This document shows positions 56,160 through 64,000 of a DNA stretch of 64,000 nucleotides, piece after piece. The stretch covers positions 356,424,302 through 356,488,301 of the forward strand of contig CM068374.1 in assembly GCA_034769895.1 (NCBI GenBank). The letters are read 5' to 3'. This DNA comes from Magicicada septendecula. Its lineage: Eukaryota > Arthropoda > Insecta > Hemiptera > Cicadidae. The notes under the pieces were generated by a model. It did no database searches. It had not been told where the DNA came from and worked only from the letters and a program-made list of their open reading frames with translations. Positions within the stretch are counted from its first letter, which is position 1. Each line of letters opens with the position of its first letter. Position numbers and translations under genes: made by a program.

Positions 56160-58508
56160 ATGTCAGCCTCAGCCCGCGCAAAAGCCAGCCGAAAATATAA
56201 ATTACGCATATCGTTGGAAAGAGGAGGCTATGGGCCACGCACAGATACCCCAATGTCCGGTGCCGAGCGAGTGAGACTGTTTCGGGAGCGTCGCAAAGCT
56301 GGCACGGCGCGCTCAGTGAACGACGCCGACGGCGCGAGCACCTCTACCGCTGCTGTCCCCGAACCAATGGACATAACGAGTGAAGATAACACCCATACAT
56401 CTGTCGAAGACGTCTCCGAGCTGATGGATATCAACATCACTCGAATTGATGCGATGCAGGACCATTGGCGTGCAGCGGACGAACGCTTCAAAACGGTATT
56501 CGAAACCAATCCGTTTGGTCTATCGTGCAGCGTTTGTGATCGACTTTGGTTCGACAGAGATTTAAAGAAGGCGAAAGCTCGTAACATTCCTCTCCTTCAG
56601 ACTAAATTCCCCGGCGAAAATGTAGCGGAATTTCGTTTATGCAGTACCTGTAGCAAGTCGATAGATGCCAATAAAATCCCGACGCTGTCGCGCTCGAACG
56701 GATTTCGATATCCCCCGAAGCCGGACGGCCTGCCGCCGCTTGACCCGATCAGTGTTCGGTTGATTTCGCCGCGCTTACCCTTTATGCAAATTCGTCGTCT
56801 ACGCTACGAAGGTAATTATGGTATAGTCGGCCAGATGACCAACGTACCCGTCGATGTGAACAACATGGTGCAACAAATACCGAGGCGGATAGACGACGAC
56901 TTTGCCTTCAACGTCAACATAAAGAAGAACCTCATCCACAAATCCAGTAATCTGAGCGGTTTCATACGCAAGTCGGTGATCAAGGCTTGGCTGCGCTACT
57001 TGGTAAACCAGCCGCTGTACAAGCACTACAACATAGAGATGGACTGGAGTCCGTTCGACAACGACGAGGATGACAATATCGGGCCCGAGTATCAGATTGA
57101 GTCCATCGACCCCGACTCTGCCCCCGAATCGGAGATCCTGCTCGCCAGACAACATACGATGCTATGGAATGAGGAGCAATGTTTGGACATTGCCCCGGGG
57201 CAGAACTCGTCTCCGATTAACATAATCTACGATGTTAACGGTGAGGAACTATCCTTCCCTCAAATATACTACGGTGTGCCCCACCAGTTCGACCTCAACA
57301 TGCGAGTCACTCCATACATGATGTCAACCAGCGAGATTCGTCGCATCGATCGGCGTGGTGCAACTCCTGACCACGTTCTCTACATGGCCATGAAGATGCT
57401 TCGCATCCGCGTTGTCGAAGGTATCTACAACATGTTTCGTAGTGTAAAGCAGACCGAGTCGATCACGCGCAAGATGCTCGACGACCGAAACTTTATGGAT
57501 GATTGCATCGACAAGAACCTCGCCTTCTTGAAGTCGATACCGAACTCCGTTCAATATTGGATGGATCGCAAAAAAGATCTCTTTGCGATGATGCGCCAGC
57601 TTGGCAAGCCTACCGTATTTTTTACTATCAGCGCCAACTAGATCCACTGGCCGAAGCTGCTCAAAATACTGCATGACCTCAGCGACTCATTCAAAGACGT
57701 GCACGTCGAAGATGCGTTAATCGACTTGACTCGATCTCAGCGTAGCCATCTTGTTAATGAAGATCCGGTAACATGCTGCGTGTACTTCAACAAGCTGGTC
57801 GACACCATTATGGCCATGCTTCAAGCGAAGACCAGATACAACCCGTTCGGTCCTTACCGCGTTCTTCTCGATTACTTTCTTCGCGTTTAGTTCCAGCATC
57901 GCGGAAGCCCCCGTGCGCACGTCCTGCTGTGGCTCGAGAACGATCCGCGCGAAAAGATCTCCGAAAACATGCCGAAGACTGTCCAAATCTTGACAGATCT
58001 CTGCTCTGTCAGTCGCAACGATCTACCCTGGGAGATGTATGCGAACCACGTCCATAAGCACACGTTCACGTGCACGAAGCGCGGAGAGACCGCTTGCCAC
58101 TTCAACATACCATACTGGCCGATGACCGAGACTAGAGTGCTGCTGCCGTTACCTAAGGGCGATGGACGCAAAAACGGGCTCCAATCGAGAGCCACCAAAC
58201 TGCGCAAGCTGCTAGAGGAAAAGAACTACGAGACGCTCGGCGAGTTTCTAGTTGACAACAAACTCACGATGGCGTCTTACTTAGATACCATCAGAGCGAC
58301 GCTGCGTCGTCCTGCCGTGATGTTCAAGCGCTACTTCAGCGAAATCTACACTAACACGTTCACCCCGTGGATCGCGCGCACGCTCTGCTCCAACAGTGAT
58401 TTGCAATTCATACTCGAGGAGTACAGCTGCGCGTCTTATGTTGTGGAATACGTCAATAAGTCGAACCGCGGCATTAGCAACCTGCATCGCGAACTTATCA
58501 AACTGTAA
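56160..58508 (+). pseudogene. Helentron ORF: N-terminal region and Rep
   Basis: Start ATG 56160 (MSASARAKASRKYK). A basic N-terminus (MSGAERVRLFRERRK) and a zinc-finger-like CSVCDRLWF…LCSTC precede a DUF6570-like block (LPPLDPISVRLISPRLPFMQ … VPVDVNNMVQQIPR), then the Rep region. In the rolling-circle (HUH) motif FQHRGSPRAHVLLW, the first His is Arg (CGT, 57912-57914) and the second is kept (57918-57920). The two tyrosines are in YVVEY (58437, 58449). In-frame TAG codons interrupt at 57639 and 57888, where Glu is expected (GAG to TAG). The frame is otherwise continuous, so this is one gene with point lesions. Loss of a metal-binding His would abolish nicking even without the stops. Confidence 0.8.
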
Positions 58509-60757
58509 GAACAGAATCCCGAGAATGAGTACGTGCAGTTGTGAAACAACTCGGCCTTAAGCTTCTCAACACCGTGGAAATGTCATCGCAGGAGGCCGCT
58601 TGGTACTTGCTTCGTCAACCGATGAGTCGCAGCAGTCGCGAAGTGAGCTATATCCCGACTGTGTGGCCGCACGAGCGTCAGAAGTCAGGAAAGCGTAAGG
58701 CGGTGATGGACCAGCAGAACTTAGACGAAAACAGCACCGACGTTTGGACCAAGACTATGATACAGCGTTACGAAGAGAGGCCGGTCGAGCTCGAAGACAA
58801 GTGTATCGCCGACTTCGTGACGTGGTACACACCAGTCGCCAAGCGAGGCAGACCGCCCAATGCCGGAGATGAAGTAGACGACAATGCGCCAAGCGATGAC
58901 GAGCCAGCGCCGGACAACGTGCCATACGAGTCAGCTTCGACAATCGGCAGGGCGTACCGCAAACGGTCCGCACCGCGAATCATTCGCTACAGATGCTACG
59001 AATTGGACGATGTCGTGAACTACAAGCGAGAAATGGTAACGCTCTACCTGCCGTTCAAGAACGAAGCGGTCGAAATTCTGGACCGCAACGCGTTCCTCGC
59101 GATGTACGACGAAAGGGAAGCAGAGATCATGGCCAAGCGTGAGGAGTTCGAGCCTAACATCGACATCGCGAAGGTACTTGAGGAACTGAAGAAGATCTGC
59201 GAAGATTTCGACAACGCCGATCCATTAGACGCAAGCAACAAGCGAGATGAGTTTGTGCGAAACGTTTTGCGGCCCGGCGATACGGAGAACAACGACGACT
59301 TGGAAAATGCCGCTAATACAATCGGTATATCGGCTGTTCGTCAACGCAGCAACGTGATGTCTAAGCAAGAGTACTGCCGCATGATGCGCAGCGCTAATGA
59401 CGGCCAACGCGAATTGCTTCTCGAGGCAATACATCGGCTGCACATGCCCGATTCGGATCCCATTCAGATCTTCTTCACCGGCCCCGCTGGCAGCGGCAAG
59501 ACCTACGTGCTCAAGTTGCTAATGGAGACGTACAATCGATACACCCAACAGCACAATTCGCTTCGCAACGCGTATGTAGCCTGCGCGTCCACTGGCAAGG
59601 CACCCGTAAACTTGGGCGGCGTGACCGTACACTCTGCGTTCAAGATTACCCAATCGAGACGAGTCGGCACGATGGCCAGAGAGGTGTTTGAGAATTACAG
59701 AAGCATATTCATCGGTGTCAAATGCATCGTAATCGACGAGGTGAGCATGATCGGCTGCAACGTGCTACATAAGATCAATCTACGCCTGCAAGAGATCACC
59801 GGCGCACACGACCAACCGTTCGGCCATCTCAACATCATCTTCTGCGGAGATTTTTGACAGTTACCACCCGTAAATGCCACACCGGTCTACAAAGCGCCGC
59901 GCAACGCGATCGTTGGAGCGGCGCTGTGGCAATCGCTCAATTACTATCCACTCGAGCAGGTGATGAAACAAAATGATTCCACCTTCTCGGCCATACTCAC
60001 GAAGATCGGCAACGGTGAGAGACTCAATCTCGAGCAAATCGCTCTAATCGAAACACGCTTCAGAAGTAAAGGATGGTGCAAAGAGAACTTACCTGCTGCT
60101 GTTCGGCTCTTTCATCGCAACCATGACGTCGACGCGTACAACAACAACGCTTTCGTGCCTGAGTTCGAGAGCATCGGCGACGATAAGATGATTGGCTACA
60201 ATACGCTAACGGAGGTCGCGACCGCTCGGCGCAACTTGCACAAGATGAGCGTTGTCGAGTCTGGCGGCTTGCCGCTCAGTTTGAAACTAGCTGTCGGCTA
60301 TCCATATATGATTGCCATGAACCTAGATGTTGAAGACGGTCTCGTGAATGGTGCGATCGGCACGCTTAAGTACATAGAACACGTTACCGAAGACGAGCAG
60401 GCGGCAAACTACGAAACGGTAGAGGTAGATGATGAACCTCAGCCGTCAACCTCAACCGGAACTCTTAAGGGAGTCCGTCTTTGGCTGGAGTTTCCAAATC
60501 CAAGCATGGGCCAACTATGCAGAGTGAAAGCGAAGCCGCACGTTATGTGCAAGCGTAATGTGTTAGATTTAAAGTGGACGCCCATCGTGACCAGAGCCGC
60601 CAACATCCCGCTCGGCGGGACTGCAAAGTGTAGACGTAACCAGTTCCCGGTTGTGTCAGCAAGCGCGATCACCGCAAGGTGGCACATTCAACGAAGTCGT
60701 CTGCAACTACGACAAGTCACAACAGACCCAGCTTGTGTACGTTGCGCTCAGTAGAGT
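58509..60757 (+). pseudogene. Helentron ORF: helicase (SF1, Pif1-like)
   Basis: Continues the same protein after a TAA at 58506 (probably from CAA) and a one-base loss near 58542. It has a linker with acidic stretches, then Walker A GPAGSGKT (59480-59503), Walker B CIVIDEVSM (~59723-59749), motif III CGDF.QLPPV with TGA in place of an Arg codon at 59855-59857, and motif VI QLVYVALSRV (~60729-60757). A small deletion near 60667 shifts the frame before motif V/VI (…SAIT / QGGTFNEVV). It would unwind the displaced strand during rolling-circle transposition. The three lesions make it inactive as read. Confidence 0.8.
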
Positions 60758-61727
60758 CACATCGATCAACGGTCTGTATCTCACAAACGATAGAGACGAT
60801 TTTAAATTTTATCACGGGCAAGGCAGCGCGGCGCCAACGGTGAAAGAAATACGCGACGAGTACGAGCGGATGGCTAAACATCGGCTGCCCACGCTGACGA
60901 TGCGAGCAAGAGACTCCTGCAAGCGAGACGTCGTAGCCGAAGTCGATGAAGACGGGGACGACCTACCTCGACGACGGCAACTAGTTTTGATCGTCTCTGC
61001 TTTCAGTGCTCAAAGTTTGGTGGCTCACGCGGGATATATTGAAAACGACAGCATACTCGAACATTCCGACTACATGGGAGTTAGCGAGACTTGGATGGAT
61101 TGCGCGAACACTGTGCAGCTCAACGGCTTCGAACTAAAAGCAAACAATAACACCGCGCTTGAATATCGTAGAGATCGTCCGTCTACCTTGTCCGAACCGC
61201 CGCTGGCGCGAGGTTCTGCAATCTACAGAAACCTACAAAGCTTCACGAGCTACAGAGAAATCATCGTCGATGCCATCAGTCTCTGCGGCAATTCCGTCTT
61301 GAGAAAACATAACGTCGGCGACATATGCCTGGTGGACGTGAAAGTCGGAGATCGTACGCTGTTTATCCTCGGTGCCGTATATATACATCACAAAGCGTCG
61401 GCCGAAGATGTTAAGCTATGTCTTTATCAATCGCTCCTGCCATATTCAGCGAACTTGACAAAAGTATTACCGAGCTCTCGACCAGACTCGGAGACTCCGA
61501 TCGTTCTCTGTGGCGACTTCAATAACGATCCACGACACAACAGCAACCTCGTTAACTTCATGAAGAATGAATTCGGCCTCAACTACGTGCCCACAGAACC
61601 AACAACACTGGGCAATACCACTATCGATTGTACGTTCACCAGACACATTGATGTTGATATTATGCCTTATGTGTCTTACTTCTCATATCACAGGCCAATG
61701 TTAAACAAAATCGTCGTCGAATATTAG
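60758..61727 (+). pseudogene. Helentron ORF: C-terminal apurinic-type endonuclease
   Basis: After the helicase a basic and acidic linker leads to an exonuclease-endonuclease-phosphatase (EEP) domain like that of LINEs. The metal-binding Glu is in VSETWMD (~61080-61098), then FILGAVYIH, CGDFNNDPR (Asp/Asn, 61510-61533), TTIDCTFTR (~61620-61642) and SYHRPMLNK in place of the usual SDH near 61685. The frame is open from 60651 to the TAG at 61725-61727. This domain is the hallmark of Helentrons. No stops occur within it, so it is the best-preserved part of the element. Confidence 0.8.
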
Positions 61728-61902
61728 TCGAAATAAATATCATGTAGCCTACCATTCAGTGTCTGTTTTATGTTAAAATAAAATTTGGTACGCAGTCAAT
61801 GTCCCGTTTTCATTTCAATCCAATACGCTAAAAGCGACTCGCTGACATAGACGTTTCACGTTAAACCAACGGCCGTGCGCCCCGACACAGCCCCGCCCTT
61901 AA

Positions 61903-61926
61903 ACACAGATTTTTTTTTATCTGTGT
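61903..61926. promoter_or_regulatory. Hairpin at the probable Helentron 3' end
   Basis: ACACAGAT, eight T, ATCTGTGT: an 8-bp perfect stem. Rolling-circle transposons need a hairpin near the 3' end to stop replication, and the position ~180 bp after the stop codon fits. The exact terminus downstream is not determined. Confidence 0.55.
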
Positions 61927-61950
61927 ACGCTAATATAGTATTAAGTCATT

Positions 61951-62204
61951 TACTTCCATGTTCCATAAGGGATGGTGATGGCAAAAAATTCGTGTTCGAG
62001 GTAAGGGCTGATTCTGATTGTGCTACCCTCAAAACTTGAAGAAAAGTCATTTTCCGAAAAGTGTCTGTGTGTGGAATTTTTTCTATGGCAAACGATAACT
62101 GTCGCAAATTGAAACAGAAACAAATAATTTTTTGCATATGTGCCTGAGTTGTAGAGGACTCAAAGCCTATTGATTTTTGTGAAGATCGGTTACCTGTTTT
62201 ATAA
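61951..62204 (+). repeat. Family A copy, short, between 12-bp direct repeats
   Basis: Head (slightly deleted) at 61951, then the TTCGTGTTCGAG segment, TGTGTGTGG, one unit (CAAATTGAAACAG near 62104) that ends early at GATCGGTTACCTG. TATTAAGTCATT (61939-61950) and TATTAAGTGATT (62205-62216) flank it. Confidence 0.8.
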
Positions 62205-62216
62205 TATTAAGTGATT

Positions 62217-62399
62217 ACCTGTATGCGGTCCGCCGTGTGACTTCTCAAACTTATTACGTTACGCGTTACAAGGCGTATGCCTCATCATCAGACGTTTAAA
62301 ACCAAAAACACATATCACACAAAACTGCGTTTGTCAAAAAATAAATAAAATTGCAGAAACAAGCATATAATGTTCACGTGATGTAGGGTGCGCACCCGT
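62217..62399 (-). other. 3' non-coding region of the Penelope-like element
   Basis: Lies directly downstream of the PLE stop codon. On the minus strand near 62300-62260 it reads GTCTGATGATGAGGCATACG then CCTTGTAACGCG, a CTGATGA plus stem (AGGC-ATAC-GCCT) arrangement reminiscent of a hammerhead core with a degenerate GAAAC. Penelope-like elements are known to carry hammerhead motifs, but here it is too imperfect to call. Confidence 0.5.
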
Positions 62400-64000
62400 T
62401 CAAGTGTTGTCTGCTACTGATTGGAATTCGTTGAGCAGTCTCAAAGCAGTATCATACAGGCGGTTAGATACAAAGTTCAATTGTTCATTCAGAACACAAT
62501 CACGACTGCTATCATTATTATATGCATTATAAATTTCCAGCTCCTCCAAGGCATTCATAAAACGGCCCTTGTTGCATATATGCAAAGGCATTAGATTGGA
62601 CCTAAAATCTGTATAATTGTGATTGTGTTGGGTCAGATGACGAGTGTAATTAGATTTTATATCATTGTAATTGTGTGTCTTTTTTGGTAAGTGTTCACGG
62701 AAGCGTTTGTAAAAACCTCTTCCGGTCTGACCTATATAGAAGCTGTTACAATCATTGCAAACCAGTTTATAAATGCCTGTTTTTTCTTCCTTAGGTAAGG
62801 GCAGTTTAGGTCTAAGTATATTAATTAGTTTATTATTGGTTCTAAAAGACATAGTATAACCAATATTGTTCATCACTGAGGATAAAATTTTTGGCATGAT
62901 GTATGTGTATTTTGCAGATATAAATTTTTTCGGTGTTTTATTAAGTGGACGGGGCTTAAGTTGAATGTTATTATGCTTCTTTAGCAATTTGTCAATAATG
63001 TGACTACTGTAACCATTGGAAACTGCAATAAATCTTATTGTATTTAGCTCAGTCTGGAAATCATTATTGACAAGTGGGACTGTCAACAATCTATGGATTA
63101 GACTATTATATGCTGCCATTTTTTGAGAGTATGGATGGTGGGAATCTGCATGTATTGTATGGTTAGTGGCAGTAGGCTTCCTAAAAATATTGAATTTCAA
63201 TGTGTCCATTCGTTTAGTGAGGGTCAGGTCTAGAAAGTTAATTGAGTTATTACGCTCGGTCTCTAAAGTAAATTGAATATTATTGTTGATTTCATTTAAA
63301 AGATTTTTAAAGGAGTCAACTTGTCTCAAAGTTCCGTCAAAAATAATAAACGTGTCATCTACGTAACGTGAATAAAATTTTATCTTATTAGCGTATATGT
63401 TATTATTTAATAAATAAGTGTTTTCGTAGAAATTTAAGTATATGTCAGCCAACAGGCCTGAGAGGGGTGAGCCCATAGCTAGACCATCATCTTGGCAATA
63501 GAATAAACCGTTGAATGTGAAATAATTTTGATTTAAAATGACTTTAAGCAAGTCAATCAACTCATCCATCGCCTGTGCACTCATGGAAGCGTTAATTCGT
63601 AAATTGTCCTTCAATAATTTTAAAGTTACCTCAGTTGGAATATTTGTATATAAATCCACTATGTCAAATGAAACCAATTTGTAGTTGGGTTTTAATTTAA
63701 CGGTATTTATCTTATTAATGAAGTCAGTATTATTTGTTAAGCTGTAATTATTCTTTAACTGTAAATTGTCTTTAATTAGTTTTACAAGAATTTTTGATGT
63801 TTTGAAACCGGGGGCTGTAGTGAAGTTAACCAGCGGTCTTATGGGTATGTGTGGTTTGTGGATTTTGGGGAGTCCCGTAAATATCGGAGCCTTCGCATTA
63901 ATTGGCTTCAAATAACGACGTGTATTATCACTGAGCAAACTCGTACATTTGTTAATACATTGGTTGAGGTTTTTGGTGTATTTATCAGTAGGCTCAGATT
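62400..64000 (-). CDS. Penelope-like element: reverse transcriptase plus GIY-YIG endonuclease
   Basis: The frame is open from the right window edge (64000) to the stop at 62400, over 530 codons; the true start lies outside. Upstream residues near 63990-63890 read DKYTKNLNQCINKC and RYLKPINAKAP. The RT domain contains TGLPKIHKP, SFDIVDLYTNIP, CQDDGLAMGSPLSGLLADI and the catalytic YVDD (codons near 63353-63367). Next are FRKPTATNHTIHADSHHPYS, a linker, and the GIY-YIG nuclease: GIYKLVCNDC, FYIGQTGRGFYKRFREHL (~62690-62785), and LEELEIYNAY near the end. RT with YVDD and a C-terminal GIY-YIG is diagnostic for Penelope-like elements. No stop or shift is visible, so this may be an active or very recent copy. 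Confidence 0.92.
   Translation of the reverse strand, partial: SEPTDKYTKNLNQCINKCTSLLSDNTRRYLKPINAKAPIFTGLPKIHKPHIPIRPLVNFTTAPGFKTSKILVKLIKDNLQLKNNYSLTNNTDFINKINTVKLKPNYKLVSFDIVDLYTNIPTEVTLKLLKDNLRINASMSAQAMDELIDLLKVILNQNYFTFNGLFYCQDDGLAMGSPLSGLLADIYLNFYENTYLLNNNIYANKIKFYSRYVDDTFIIFDGTLRQVDSFKNLLNEINNNIQFTLETERNNSINFLDLTLTKRMDTLKFNIFRKPTATNHTIHADSHHPYSQKMAAYNSLIHRLLTVPLVNNDFQTELNTIRFIAVSNGYSSHIIDKLLKKHNNIQLKPRPLNKTPKKFISAKYTYIMPKILSSVMNNIGYTMSFRTNNKLINILRPKLPLPKEEKTGIYKLVCNDCNSFYIGQTGRGFYKRFREHLPKKTHNYNDIKSNYTRHLTQHNHNYTDFRSNLMPLHICNKGRFMNALEELEIYNAYNNDSSRDCVLNEQLNFVSNRLYDTALRLLNEFQSVADNT

Larger units (their letters stand above)
55880..61930 (+). mobile_element. Helentron (rolling-circle transposon with endonuclease)
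   Basis: The coding region 56160-61727 has, in order, an N-terminal DUF6570-like region, Rep, helicase and an apurinic-type endonuclease. That order defines Helentrons rather than classical Helitrons. Downstream, a perfect 8-bp stem (ACACAGAT/ATCTGTGT) with a T-rich loop at 61903-61926 could be the 3'-terminal hairpin. The 5' border is uncertain; GC-rich sequence from about 55890, including CAGCGCTGATTGGCCAAAAC with a CCAAT-type box, probably holds the promoter. The whole segment is clearly more GC-rich than its surroundings, suggesting a relatively recent arrival. Confidence 0.8.

Noticed and set aside
55889..61850. CTCGCTGA words near both ends of the Helentron as subterminal repeats
   Set aside because: They are short and in direct rather than inverted order, so they do not establish the element borders.

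Overview
This window looks like animal nuclear DNA, most likely from an arthropod and probably an insect with a large, repeat-rich genome. The reasons are the high AT content, the lack of any operon-like coding, and the mix of elements: P element with a THAP domain, mariner, Tigger/pogo, hAT, PIF/Harbinger, FLYWCH-type MULE, Helentron with an endonuclease, Penelope-like elements, and Jockey-type and other non-LTR retrotransposons. A cockroach- or termite-like insect is a guess. I see no confident single-copy host gene; the best candidate is a short terminal exon at 13154-13322.

Layout. 1-9850 is dominated by a dispersed repeat (family A) that begins with a near-perfect palindrome and carries a ~162-bp unit, expanded at 3590-6180 into a tandem array. 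A PIF/Harbinger fragment lies at 2041-2346. 10460-20240 holds a Penelope fragment between inverted repeats, a long foldback, and LINE and mariner remains. At 20237-22213 a MULE interrupts a LINE. 23131-27357 has family A, a second dispersed family (B), a Tigger-like MITE, and a deleted P element that still encodes its THAP domain inside a family B element; the P right end is triplicated. 29207-33010 has a foldback and several LINE 3' ends. 33564-34686 is a dead hAT element. 36968-40987 is a hAT element split by a pogo-type element. 41757-49340 has hAT-like MITEs, a mariner inverted pair, and a Tigger inside a Jockey-like LINE. 56160-61930 is a nearly complete but decayed Helentron (DUF6570-like region, Rep, helicase, endonuclease). 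The right edge carries a Penelope-like ORF (reverse transcriptase plus GIY-YIG) that runs off the window.

The genes do not form a pathway. They are parasitic elements nested in one another, and target-site duplications fix several insertions (8 bp for P and hAT, 8-9 bp for the MULE, TA for Tigger/pogo). Almost every coding region has stops or frameshifts. The most unusual signal is short: the palindrome GTAGGCCTA and the variants GTAGCCTA and GTAGGCTA recur at ten places. Two cases compared with sister repeat copies, and one judged by reading frame, look like a TA changed to TA-GGCC-TA, as expected for excision scars of an unidentified TA-targeting transposon.
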